Source: Deltaproteobacteria bacterium (GTDB taxonomy: Bacteria > Desulfobacterota > GWC2-55-46 > DRQE01). Taken from it: DNA of 60,701 bases. The stretch is taken from positions 1 through 60,701 of the forward strand of contig JAJRSM010000007.1 of NCBI GenBank assembly GCA_024278765.1. The letters run 5' to 3'. How positions within the stretch are numbered: position 1 is the first letter of the stretch; every line of letters starts with the position of its first letter. This document shows, one piece after another, positions 1 to 8,084 of the stretch. A program made the translations under genes and the position numbers. The notes under the pieces were generated by a model that worked only from the letters and a program-made list of their open reading frames with translations, did not search any database and was not told where the DNA came from.

Positions 1-71
1 ACCATAATAAGACTTATTGCCTCGCGCTTGAACTCACGGTCAAAACTCTTACGACCTCGTTTCTCTTCCAT
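1..71 (-). CDS. IS3-family transposase OrfA, N-terminal fragment
   Basis: The first 23 codons read leftwards from an ATG at 69-71. An AGGAGG ribosome binding site lies at 79-84. The peptide begins MEEKRGRKSFDREFK and goes on to REAISL, the usual start of the helix-turn-helix OrfA protein of IS3-family elements. OrfA binds the IS ends and is normally fused to OrfB by frameshifting to make active transposase. The rest lies outside the window. Confidence 0.7.
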   Translation of the reverse strand, partial: MEEKRGRKSFDREFKREAISLIM

Positions 72-129
72 CTGAACACCTCCTATGGTAGCTTTTTATC
101 ACTAACCTTTCGATGTGTCCACTAAACAG
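1..129 (-). mobile_element. IS3-family insertion sequence, left-end fragment
   Basis: This is the terminal part of an insertion sequence that runs off the window. It holds the start of a transposase OrfA and ends at an inverted repeat at 116-129. That repeat matches 12 of 14 bases of the one at 60573-60586 at the other end of the window. Both elements are in the same orientation, so they may be two copies of one IS. That identity is inferred, because the visible parts do not overlap. Confidence 0.75.
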
Positions 130-139
130 GGGCAATAGC

Positions 140-174
140 AACTCGTGGGGGTTCGAATCCCCCCTTCGGCACCA
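140..174 (+). pseudogene. tRNA-Leu 3' remnant
   Basis: The sequence has a T-arm (GGGGGTTCGAATCCCCC), a 3' acceptor strand CTTCGGC, a discriminator A and an encoded CCA at 172-174. The acceptor strand is that of many bacterial tRNA-Leu genes (GCCGAAG/CTTCGGC). The acceptor 5' strand, D-arm and anticodon are missing because IS sequence begins about ten bases upstream. The anticodon cannot be read. The gene was either cut by the IS or is the 3' copy left by an integration event. Confidence 0.65.
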
Positions 175-179
175 AATTA

Positions 180-215
180 AGAAAGGGCGGTCTGTGTAAA
201 CAGATCGCCCTTTCT
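180..215 (+). terminator. hairpin terminator after the tRNA remnant
   Basis: Two 16-base arms (180-195 and 200-215) pair with a single G-T wobble around a four-base loop. The base of the stem is A/T rich and AATTT follows. It probably ended the original tRNA transcript. Confidence 0.55.
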
Positions 216-451
216 AATTTCGTATTGTGGAGGATTCGTTTGTCCCACTAGTCTCAACTCGTGGGGGGTTCGACAAATACGCAGGATAGCGGATTTGACT
301 TGCCGAAGGGTCGCAGACCCGGAGGCAAGCCTGTAAGGAGTCAACGCCCGAAGAGTCGAGGGCAGGATGGCCGAGGGTAATCCCCCCAAAGGCCACAAAA
401 TATAAAACAACTTAATAAGTGTCTACTTTCTCTTTCCAGCTATCCAACCAA
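216..451. other. gene-free segment with a tRNA-like repeat and an imperfect hairpin
   Basis: No convincing gene is visible. CTCGTGGGGGGTTCGA at 258-273 repeats the tRNA-Leu T-arm stretch at 142-156 with one extra G, and could be a degraded attachment site. An imperfect hairpin lies at 299-329 (CTTGCC...GGCAAG outside, GGGTC/GACCC inside). Confidence 0.4.
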
Positions 452-2476
452 TCATTTTAGTGCTTTATTTATATGTTCAATCAGTGTTTTCCACTGATCA
501 CACTCATCAGACGATAAATCCGCTGCTTCGTGTGTACGAGTCCAGCGAAGGAAAGCCTTGGCCAACCTATATTTAGAAAAATCGCTAACTTTACCAGATA
601 ATATATCGACTATGCGCCGAGTTGGTTGAGCAGATGCAACAGTGCTAACATCCCATCCAAGATCGTCTTTAGCTACTTTGATTAGAGTGTCTCTTAGCAT
701 ATCCTCCACCTCTGGTCTAGCTACATCACCAGTGTATGCGTCTTTAGTACGCAGTATAGCCTTATTCCCAAGAGTATGAACCAAGTTATCTTGTTGAGCC
801 GCAAGATCACCTGCAGCATCAGAGTCTAACAATGCGGCCACTTTTAGTTTTTGGGAGTGAAGGATAGTCGCATAATAAACAACCTTACTAGCACTATTGG
901 AAGGCACTAACGCAATTTTATCATTTAAACTAACTACTTCACCATCTCTCAAGAGTTGAGACGTTGCATCTAAATACCAGTAATCTGTTAAACCCTCAAG
1001 CACAAGGTTCCTCTTTTGAGCAAACAGACTCTGAGCTAGATCGTAGCCAAGTGCTTCCTGAAGCGGAAGAAGAGCTGCAATATCATCTGCGATGACCTTA
1101 GTATGGACTTTAGTACCAACCTTCCGATCAGTCATCTCTACAACTCGAACAAGGTCAAGTTCATCGGGACCTACCAAAAAAGGCGAATGAGTCGTATATA
1201 GTGTTTGGTTAGTCTCTGCCAGCCGAGAGATGGTTATCCGAAAATCACGTTGCTTGAGCCCATGTAGACTGAGTCCCGGCTCATCGAGCAATAAAATGGC
1301 GTTTTCGTGCCCATCCACAGCCTCTGCAAAGAACACAACAAAGAATGAGACCAACCACTGAAACCCTTCAGACCTTTGATCCAACTCAATCTCAACACCA
1401 AGGGAGTCTTCAACAACAACCTTGAGGTACTGTGCATCTGCCTGAACTCGCAAACGATCAGCTTCAGATCTAGTTGGATCCGGCAACCACACTTTGTTAA
1501 TTTCGTCGGTAAGACGAACACTCGCAGCATTGAGTTGAAATCTACGCTTGTCAAGCTGGTCCCTGTATTGCTTAAGAGCTTCAGGGTTATCAGCTAATGG
1601 CTCTGAAACTTTTCCAAGATTGGATAGCTCCCTAGCACTAAACCCAAGGAGCTTCATAAGACACTCGTTTCCATAGTCATACTGAGTGTCGTCCAGAACC
1701 CCAGTCTCAATTCTACTGGCTAAGTGTTCAAGATGTATAAGAGGCCTAACTCGAAAATAATTATTAAACAGCACAAATACTGGCAGTCGCTCTCTTAGTA
1801 TTTTAACTGCTTTACTGCGCTTACTTGCAACGCCAACAGCTTCTTTAAGACTATCAAAACGTTGTTCTTCTTTGGTATTTGTCTCATCGATATAAGTAAA
1901 TATATTGTCAAGCCACGTACTCAGTGTCTCCGCCTTACCTATATTAATCTTCGTCAGCTCGCTCCACCCTTCAGTGATAGCTTTTAACTGATCGCCAGAC
2001 GTCTCAGGCTCCGTAGAACCTTCTTCGGCTGAAGGAATACGAGGATCAACGTGTGAACACAGTCGTATAAGGTTCTTTTTAATATCGTTATAGGTAATTA
2101 ATTCAGGGGCTCCTTCCAATCTTTGCCAGAAGCTGTTGTCAAGCCTACGTCCAAATACATAGACACAGTCCTCAAATCCTTTAGGCATTTCCTTTTGATC
2201 TTCAGGCTCAAGAGTGAAGCGAGCTTCGACCACAGTAACTTCAGCCGGGTCGACCTTTCCTGTGGTAATATCGTTAAACTTAGAGCGAGGGTAGTCCCGC
2301 AATGAATCGAACCCATCAATATCATCAGGCGCATTAATCTGCTGGAGAGCTTTAAACACCGCAGTTTTTCCAGCCTCATTAGGGCCAACCAGAATAGTCT
2401 TTGCCTCTTCAACCTCGAACCAACCAGTATCTATTATACTGCGATAGTTTTGTACTCGTACCTTACTTAACCACAT
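452..2476 (-). CDS. OLD-family ATPase/TOPRIM nuclease
   Basis: This is a 674-residue protein with an ABC/SMC-like ATPase followed by a TOPRIM domain, the arrangement of OLD nucleases. The Walker A motif GPNEAGKT lies at about residues 31-38. The Walker B motif is ILLLDEPGLSLHG, followed by TTHSPFLV. The TOPRIM acidic motifs are LVLEGLTDYWYL and LLDSDAAGD. I take ATG 2476 as the start because AGAAGGAG lies just upstream and the N-terminus then begins directly with the ATPase (MWLSKVRVQNYRSI). An upstream in-frame start at 2575 has no such support. OLD proteins act in anti-phage defence or DNA metabolism. No UvrD-like GajB partner is next to it, so this is not a Gabija pair as seen. It sits at the contig edge beside an IS and a tRNA remnant, which suggests horizontal acquisition. 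Confidence 0.85.
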   Translation of the reverse strand: MWLSKVRVQNYRSIIDTGWFEVEEAKTILVGPNEAGKTAVFKALQQINAPDDIDGFDSLRDYPRSKFNDITTGKVDPAEVTVVEARFTLEPEDQKEMPKGFEDCVYVFGRRLDNSFWQRLEGAPELITYNDIKKNLIRLCSHVDPRIPSAEEGSTEPETSGDQLKAITEGWSELTKINIGKAETLSTWLDNIFTYIDETNTKEEQRFDSLKEAVGVASKRSKAVKILRERLPVFVLFNNYFRVRPLIHLEHLASRIETGVLDDTQYDYGNECLMKLLGFSARELSNLGKVSEPLADNPEALKQYRDQLDKRRFQLNAASVRLTDEINKVWLPDPTRSEADRLRVQADAQYLKVVVEDSLGVEIELDQRSEGFQWLVSFFVVFFAEAVDGHENAILLLDEPGLSLHGLKQRDFRITISRLAETNQTLYTTHSPFLVGPDELDLVRVVEMTDRKVGTKVHTKVIADDIAALLPLQEALGYDLAQSLFAQKRNLVLEGLTDYWYLDATSQLLRDGEVVSLNDKIALVPSNSASKVVYYATILHSQKLKVAALLDSDAAGDLAAQQDNLVHTLGNKAILRTKDAYTGDVARPEVEDMLRDTLIKVAKDDLGWDVSTVASAQPTRRIVDILSGKVSDFSKYRLAKAFLRWTRTHEAADLSSDECDQWKTLIEHINKALK

Positions 2477-2669
2477 GTCTGCTCCTTCTGCTAAACTCTT
2501 TAAGTTGTAAGTACCTCTTGAAAACAAAACCTCTAGTGTCTGCTGCAGTATATAATATTTTAACAAAACATACAAACTCTCTCCCTACCTCTCTCACCAA
2601 GGGAGGGGTAGCACCCCCCTACAAAAAGACCAAATAAAGAAGGCAACCCTAAAGGGTCGCCCTATGAAA

Positions 2670-2783
2670 AAGACAGATGCTGAAATAAATTCGGTATGAC
2701 AAAAAAGATAAATCCTCCTCTATCCCCCTTTTTCAAAGGGGGATGTAAAGACAGATGCTGAATCTAGTTCAGCATGACAAATA
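2670..2783. repeat. dispersed double-hairpin repeat, copies 1 (partial) and 2
   Basis: The full unit (2710-2783) has two palindromes. CCCCCTTTTTCAAAGGGGG is followed by GACAGATGCTGAA...TTCAGCATGACA. The second palindrome alone also occurs at 2670-2705. Another full copy is at 3129-3203. It looks like a small non-coding palindromic element. Confidence 0.7.
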
Positions 2784-3128
2784 GGTGATTTTGCATTCGG
2801 GGCGAGGACGCACCGAATGATCCAAAAAACCAGATTGCTTCGTCGCTACTCTCCTCGCAATGACACCTGTTTTTGCCTTACCTTTAAAAACCCCTCGGGG
2901 GTATGTGGTCGTATGCAGGGCTAAGGAAGCTCATTCGAGGGGTGGGTAAAATGCCGAGGAAGGGAGCATCCAGCCGCAGGCTGGTGCGAGATAGGGCAGG
3001 CATTTTACGAGGTGTCCGAATGACGAGGTTGCCCGCCCTGTAGAGGCCTTTGCTCTCACGCAGTGAGCCGCCCCGGCAGGAACAAACCATGAACTAGAAA
3101 AAATATCCATGAGCATAGCTCACAAAAC

Positions 3129-3203
3129 AAATCCCCCTCAGTCCCCCTTTTTCAAAGGGGGCGGTAAAGACAGATGCTGAACTAAATTCAGCATGACAAA
3201 TTA
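3129..3203. repeat. dispersed double-hairpin repeat, copy 3
   Basis: This has the same order as 2710-2783: a C-run/G-run palindrome, then GTAAAGACAGATGCTGAA, five variable bases, and TTCAGCATGACAAAT. The two full copies are about 420 bases apart in the same orientation. Confidence 0.7.
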
Positions 3204-3239
3204 AAAAAATATCTTCCTGCCGAAGGCAGTCTGCTGTCC

Positions 3240-3485
3240 GCAGGTGCTCGCCGCACGGGCAGATATATTAATATAGCTCCTTGCTACTACGCTCGGCACG
3301 AGAACCAGCTACTTTACTATGCCCCGAAGGGGCTATGCCTGCGGTGCAACCGGTGCCACACCGCAGGGTGCTCGCCGCACGGGCAGATACATTAATATAA
3401 TCCTTTACTACGCTCGGCACGAGAACTAGCTACTTTACTATGCCCCGAAGGGGCTATGCCTCCGGTGCAACCGGTGCCCCACCAC
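3240..3485. repeat. 121-base imperfect tandem duplication covering the hemG stop
   Basis: Two adjacent copies (about 3240-3362 and 3363-3485) share GTGCTCGCCGCACGGGCAGA, GCTCGGCACGAGAAC, GCCCCGAAGGGGCTATGCC and GGTGCAACCGGTGCC. The right copy contains the last codons and TAG stop of hemG (3454-3456). The left copy repeats those codons and the stop outside the gene, so the duplication copied the gene end. Confidence 0.8.
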
Positions 3486-4958
3486 AGGTGGCAACCACCT
3501 TCTTTGCCGTTGCCTCGGCCTCTCTGGTGGTATCGCTTATGCCGATGCCGTAATAGGCAGAGCCGGTAAGGTAAAGGCCGGGATGTTTTTCGGTAAGGGC
3601 CTTTATATCAGCAACACGTTCGGCATGACCGATTATGTACTGGGGCATGGCTTTGCGCCAGCGGAAGATCTTAAATAGTACAGGCTCTGCGTCTATTCCC
3701 ATCATGGCCTTTAGTTCGGCCTTTACCATACCCTTCATCTCGGTATCGTCTAGCTCTACGAGATGGCCCTGCGCGCGCCACCTACAAAGCAGCGCATAAG
3801 GATCTTATCGTCCGGGGCGCGGCCCGCCCACTTAATTGAGCTCCACGACGCAGCCATTATCCCGCGCTCTTCAGAGCCCGGGACGACAAAACCAAAACCG
3901 TCCATTGGGTGCTTAATGTCTTTTTTGTTATATCCGATCGAAATCGTAGCAGTTGACGCATACGGGATGGTCAAGAGCTTTTTTGATAACTCCAGATCAA
4001 TCTTACGTACCAGCTGCGCTGAAATATAAGCGGGAGTTGCTACAACGACCACAGCGGCATCTATCACACGTCCGGTATCAGTCGTTACCTGATAACCACC
4101 GTTGGTCTCGGTCATATCCGAGACCGAGGTCTCCCGTAATAACTCGACATCTTTTATCTCTGCAAGCAGCTTATCGACTAATTCGCCAAGGCCGTTTTTA
4201 AGGGTGACGAACATCGTCATACGTGGTTTTGTCGAGGGCGTGCCGGATGATGCGCCCTTAGGGGTCGCGCTTTTAGCTGCGTCCTTGACGCTTTTGGCTT
4301 CGCCGGCGGCAGTTTTTTTCTTCATCGAGGCCATACGCGCTACCATGCCCTTGACGAGGCTGCCGTACTGTTCTTCGAGCTCGACGAACTTCGGGAAGCT
4401 ACTCCTGATACTCATCGTATCGGGGTCTCCGGCATGTACGCCTGCAACCAGCGGCTCTGCGATCTTATCCAGAGCCTCTTTACCGAGACGACGCGTAACG
4501 AACTCTCCGAGGCTTTCATCGGCGTTGCCCTTTTTCTTCGGGATAAACGGCTCGATAGCCATACGCAGTTTACCACGCAGGGTCAGGAGAGAACTCGTAA
4601 GCAGCGGAATCATCTTGGTCGGAACCATTAGGATGACGCCCTCGGGCAAGAGGTGCAGCTTACCACGCGAGAAGACGTAGGTCTTACCGCGCGGCTTTGA
4701 GGTCGGCAGAATACTGGAGTCCAGACCGAGCCTGCGGCAGAGTTGTAAGGCCCAGGGCTTCTCGGACAAAAAACAATCAGGGCCTCCTTCAATAAGGAAG
4801 CCCTGTATATGCTCGGTACGGATGTTACCACCCGGACGCTCGCCTTTGTCGATCAGTGTTACATCTATATTCTTACCGGCCTCTCTGGCCTCTTGCAGGA
4901 TATGGTAACAGGTCGTAAGCCCTGCGATACCGCCCCCTATAACGACTACTCGGCTCAT
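3454..4958 (-). pseudogene. hemG: protoporphyrinogen oxidase (HemY-type), frameshifted
   Basis: The FAD enzyme oxidises protoporphyrinogen IX to protoporphyrin IX, the penultimate step of haem synthesis. The N-terminal part (3756-4958, 400 codons) starts with the dinucleotide-binding motif VVVIGGGIAGL, and carries TLIDKGERPGGN. It ends ...GGARRAIS and a stop. The rest (MKGMVKAELKAM ... GHAERVADI ... GLYLTGSAYYGIGI) is in another frame down to 3454. Adding one base in the alternating GC run at 3771-3778 restores GGAR-QGHLVELDD and one full-length protein of about 500 residues. This is either a sequencing or assembly error or a recent loss. The start overlaps the hemH stop by 4 bases, so the genes are co-transcribed. 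A middle segment rich in K/A/S (about residues 212-245) is unusual. Confidence 0.85.
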
Positions 4959-5905
4959 ACAGGCTGTACTTCGCTCTGGTTCGCCTCTGTAGGCTTATTG
5001 CATACGATATGCGCAAGCATCTCGATGAACTTCGGGCTGGCATTAAGCCCGCGTGTACGCCCGTATCTGAGCCCCATCCCCTCTGCCATCTTCTTTACAC
5101 TCGTATCGAGGTCAAAGAGCGTCTCGACGTTATCAGCGACAAAGCTTAAGGGGACGACGATCAGACCTTCTTTACCGTAGGCACTCGCCTCAATGACGAT
5201 CGACTCAACATCAGGACCGAGCCATTCTCCGCTCGGGCCCTGGCTCTGATAGGCTACCCGGAACTCAAAGTTGACATAATGATTAATGGCAAAGGTCGTC
5301 TCACGCACAAGCCTCTGATAACTATCACCCTTAAGGGCTGCGACCGGCAGGCTATGCGCAGTATAGATCAAGTGCGCGTGCTTTGGCTCGGTAAAGGCCT
5401 TTAGTTCTTCATCAAGGTTCTCAACGATTGCCTCAATAAAGAGCGGATGACAATGCCAATTTTCTATATACTCGACCGAAAGCGGCTTACCGCTGTCTTC
5501 AATCGCTGCGGCAACGGCCTTTTTATAGCCACCCATCGTAACAGGGACCGCAAAGGGCGTCATTACGATAGCCTGAACCTCACGAAGCCCGGCGGCCTGA
5601 ATCTCTGCAATGGCCTCTGTGATGAATGGCACCCAGTTAAGCATCCCGAGAAAGACCTTATAGACCTCGCCGTCGTTCTGTGCGTTAAGTTTTTCTTCCA
5701 GAGCAGCGGCCTGCCCCTGGCTTATCTCCAGCATAGGAGACTTACCGCCGATGACCTCATACCGCTCCTCTATCTCTTCAATAAGGTTCTGCGATACCTC
5801 TCTACCCTTTAGGATATTTTTAACAAATGGTCCGACACTCTCTATACTATCAGCCCCTCCGAATGCGAGCAGCAAGACACCTTTAGTAGGCTTTACCTCT
5901 GACAT
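4955..5905 (-). CDS. hemH: ferrochelatase
   Basis: It inserts ferrous iron into protoporphyrin IX, the last step of protohaem synthesis. It has 316 residues, the usual bacterial length. The fold begins KGVLLLAFGGADSIESVGPF, the active-site histidine lies in YTAHSLP, and YIENWHCHPLFIEA is a family stretch. It lies between hemE (32 bases upstream) and hemG (4-base overlap) in a hemE-hemH-hemG operon, the pathway order from uroporphyrinogen decarboxylation apart from coproporphyrinogen oxidase, which is not in this window. Confidence 0.95.
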   Translation of the reverse strand: MSEVKPTKGVLLLAFGGADSIESVGPFVKNILKGREVSQNLIEEIEERYEVIGGKSPMLEISQGQAAALEEKLNAQNDGEVYKVFLGMLNWVPFITEAIAEIQAAGLREVQAIVMTPFAVPVTMGGYKKAVAAAIEDSGKPLSVEYIENWHCHPLFIEAIVENLDEELKAFTEPKHAHLIYTAHSLPVAALKGDSYQRLVRETTFAINHYVNFEFRVAYQSQGPSGEWLGPDVESIVIEASAYGKEGLIVVPLSFVADNVETLFDLDTSVKKMAEGMGLRYGRTRGLNASPKFIEMLAHIVCNKPTEANQSEVQPV

Positions 5906-5937
5906 AACAATCTCCTTATATTTCCTATTTTATTACG

Positions 5938-6978
5938 TTACTTTACTTCTGTGGTCGTCTGCGTGAACTCATGTACGCAGTCTATTAGAGCCCTTACGTG
6001 ATCGACCGGCGTCTCAACGATTATTCCGTGGCCTAGATTAAATATATGCCCCGGACGTCCGCCTGCCCTTTCTATAATCTCTTTTGCGCGTTTTCTAATC
6101 TCTGGGATGGAAGAGAAAAGGACAACAGGGTCGATATTACCCTGAATACCTACGTCATATCCGATAGTACTCCAGGCCTTATCAAGAGGGATACGCCAGT
6201 CTACGCTTATCACATCACCACCGGCTGCGCGAATGGTATCAAGATACGAACTGGTATTGGTCGAAAAGTTAATCACCGGCACATCGGTTACCGAGTCGAT
6301 AACACGCTTTGTATAGGGCAGAACAAATTCTTTATACTCATCAGGGCCAAGACACCCTACCCAAGAATCAAAGATCTGAACAGCCTGTACGCCTGCCTTT
6401 ATCTGAGCGGCGAGGTAACGCTTTATTATCTCGGTTATCTTATCCATCAGGATATGCCAGAGCTTTGGCTCACGGTACATAAGCCCCTTTGCATGGACAT
6501 AGTTGCGTGACCCACCACCCTCGATTATATAGCTGGCGAGCGTAAAGGGCGCACCAGAGAAACCAATCAGCGGAACCTTGCCGTTCAGTTCACCCTGGAC
6601 CATCTTTATGGCATCAAGCAGATACGGGACGTCTTCCTCTGGCTCGATGATACGGATATCCTCGATATCCTTAGCGCTCCTGACGGGGTTGCTGATAACA
6701 GGCCCCATATCCTTTGCGAACTCAAGGTTGATCCCCATACCCTCGAGCGGCAGGAGAATATCGGCAAAGATAATCGCTGCATCCAGATCAAAGGCCTTGA
6801 TAGGCTGGAGCGTTACCTCGCAGGCAAGCTCCGGGGTACGACACATCTCAAGAAAGGTATGCTTTTCCTTGAGGTCTCTGTATTCCTTCATATAGCGTCC
6901 GGCCTGACGCATTAGCCACACCGGGGTGTGAGAAACCGGCTCTCTCCTACAGGCCTTTAAAAACGTATCATTCGACAT
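5938..6978 (-). CDS. hemE: uroporphyrinogen III decarboxylase
   Basis: It converts uroporphyrinogen III to coproporphyrinogen III by four decarboxylations in the cytoplasm. It has 346 residues, full length. The signature PVWLMRQAGRYMKEYR is near the N-terminus (residues about 19-34), FADILLPLEGMG holds the conserved Asp, and GFSGAPFTLASYIIEGGGSR and FNLGHGI follow. It is the first gene of the hemE-hemH-hemG operon. AAAGGACGG precedes the ATG. Confidence 0.96.
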   Translation of the reverse strand: MSNDTFLKACRREPVSHTPVWLMRQAGRYMKEYRDLKEKHTFLEMCRTPELACEVTLQPIKAFDLDAAIIFADILLPLEGMGINLEFAKDMGPVISNPVRSAKDIEDIRIIEPEEDVPYLLDAIKMVQGELNGKVPLIGFSGAPFTLASYIIEGGGSRNYVHAKGLMYREPKLWHILMDKITEIIKRYLAAQIKAGVQAVQIFDSWVGCLGPDEYKEFVLPYTKRVIDSVTDVPVINFSTNTSSYLDTIRAAGGDVISVDWRIPLDKAWSTIGYDVGIQGNIDPVVLFSSIPEIRKRAKEIIERAGGRPGHIFNLGHGIIVETPVDHVRALIDCVHEFTQTTTEVK

Positions 6979-7135
6979 AAGTAGTAACCGTCCTTTGCTG
7001 TTATATTTAACTAAATTGACTATTTATTATATTGAAAAAAACCCTTTATTACAAGGTTTTATCTGAAAGTCCGCCAAGGCTTGCTCATTAATGCTAATAT
7101 TGTACTTTATCAGGCCTTATTAAGCTAAAAGCACC

Positions 7136-7975
7136 TCAAACAAGCTGTTTTTCGTCTTTTTGGGCCTTGGTTTTGGCATTGGTTTTCTCTTCTGTAGAGC
7201 CCGCTTCATTATCAGCCGGCAGTGCAGCACCACGCCCAAAGGCCTGATCAATACTGGTGAGGATACCACGTATCATATTGGCCTCCTTCTCCATCAAAGA
7301 CGTACGGCCAAAGAGCCTCTTAAAGTTGCGCATAATAGTCTCGAGTAGATAATCTCCGTGCTTTCTGTGGTCTCCGTAACCAAGCTTTCTGAGCGTATCC
7401 TCCAGATGCGCATACATATTAAGGACGACCTCGCGCTCTGCGAGCTCAAAGGGCGGCTCAACTGGATCAACCGAGGTAAATAGGCAATGACAGACCGCAA
7501 AGACCGCATGAGAAAGATTAAGTGAGGGCTGGTCCTTATGGGTCGGTATCTCTAGGAGGAGATCACAGAGGTCTATCTCTTCGTTTTTAAGACCTTTGTC
7601 TTCTCTGCCAAAAAGAATCGCTACCTTATTGGCAGGACCAAGACTTATTATCTTCTCAGTTGCTTCGACAAGCGAGAAGATAGGAAATCTCAACTTACCT
7701 GTGCGCCGGGTCGTCCCGACGACCATCTTTGCGTCTTTTAGGGCCGCCTCGATTGTAGGAAAAAACCTTGCCTTACCAAGCACATCCATCGCGTTACAGG
7801 CCAGATAAAGGGCCTCTTCGGTCTGATGATCCACCGGGTCGTCAGCTGGCGTAACTATACGCAGATCGCTCAGACCGGTATTCTTCATCACCCTTGCCGT
7901 ACTGCCGATATTACCCGGGGTTCTGGGTTCTACCAATATAATACTTATATTTTTAAGGGCTTTTTTTGTCTGCAT
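7136..7975 (-). CDS. trmJ: tRNA (cytidine/uridine-2'-O-)-methyltransferase, TrmJ type
   Basis: This SPOUT-family methyltransferase probably methylates the ribose at position 32 of tRNAs using S-adenosylmethionine. It has 279 residues. Motif 1 is LVEPRTPGNIGSTARVMKN, motif 2 includes ILFGREDKGLKNEE, and motif 3 LEIPTHKDQPSLNLSHAV forms the trefoil-knot cofactor site. The C-terminus is a Lys/Gln/Glu-rich tail. It is preceded by about 110 bases with a terminator belonging to htpX, so it is transcribed separately from the upstream genes. Confidence 0.9.
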   Translation of the reverse strand: MQTKKALKNISIILVEPRTPGNIGSTARVMKNTGLSDLRIVTPADDPVDHQTEEALYLACNAMDVLGKARFFPTIEAALKDAKMVVGTTRRTGKLRFPIFSLVEATEKIISLGPANKVAILFGREDKGLKNEEIDLCDLLLEIPTHKDQPSLNLSHAVFAVCHCLFTSVDPVEPPFELAEREVVLNMYAHLEDTLRKLGYGDHRKHGDYLLETIMRNFKRLFGRTSLMEKEANMIRGILTSIDQAFGRGAALPADNEAGSTEEKTNAKTKAQKDEKQLV

Positions 7976-8020
7976 TAGAGATAATTTATACCGGGTGAGC
8001 TAATTTTTTAAAAAATTTAA

Positions 8021-8056
8021 AAAAGGTCGGGCTGCAAGTTTTTTGCAGCCCGACCT
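8021..8056 (-). terminator. intrinsic terminator after htpX
   Basis: A perfect 14-bp stem (8024-8037 with 8043-8056) is followed on the minus strand by a T run. It ends the htpX transcript and separates it from trmJ. Confidence 0.9.
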
Positions 8057-8084
8057 CTCAAGGTTAATGTTTTCTATAAAGACC

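Larger units (their letters stand above)
2477..3453. other. 977-base gene-free, repeat-rich region
   Basis: Only short non-credible open frames are present. The region holds dispersed hairpin repeats (2670-2783 and 3129-3203), a copy of a 'cagattgcttcgtcgc / cctcgcaatgacac' type extragenic repeat near 2830-2873 that recurs in altered form at 49858-49902, and a 121-base tandem duplication running into the 3' end of hemG. It separates the OLD island from the haem genes. Confidence 0.6.

Noticed and set aside
177-410. Short minus-strand frames between the tRNA remnant and the OLD gene
   Set aside because: No ribosome binding site, no family resemblance, and they cross hairpins and repeats.
452-2476. 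Gabija (GajA) defence system
   Set aside because: No UvrD-like GajB helicase is beside it; only the OLD-type gene is present.
3454-3738. The 94-codon frame as an independent gene
   Set aside because: It is the C-terminal part of HemG in a shifted frame.
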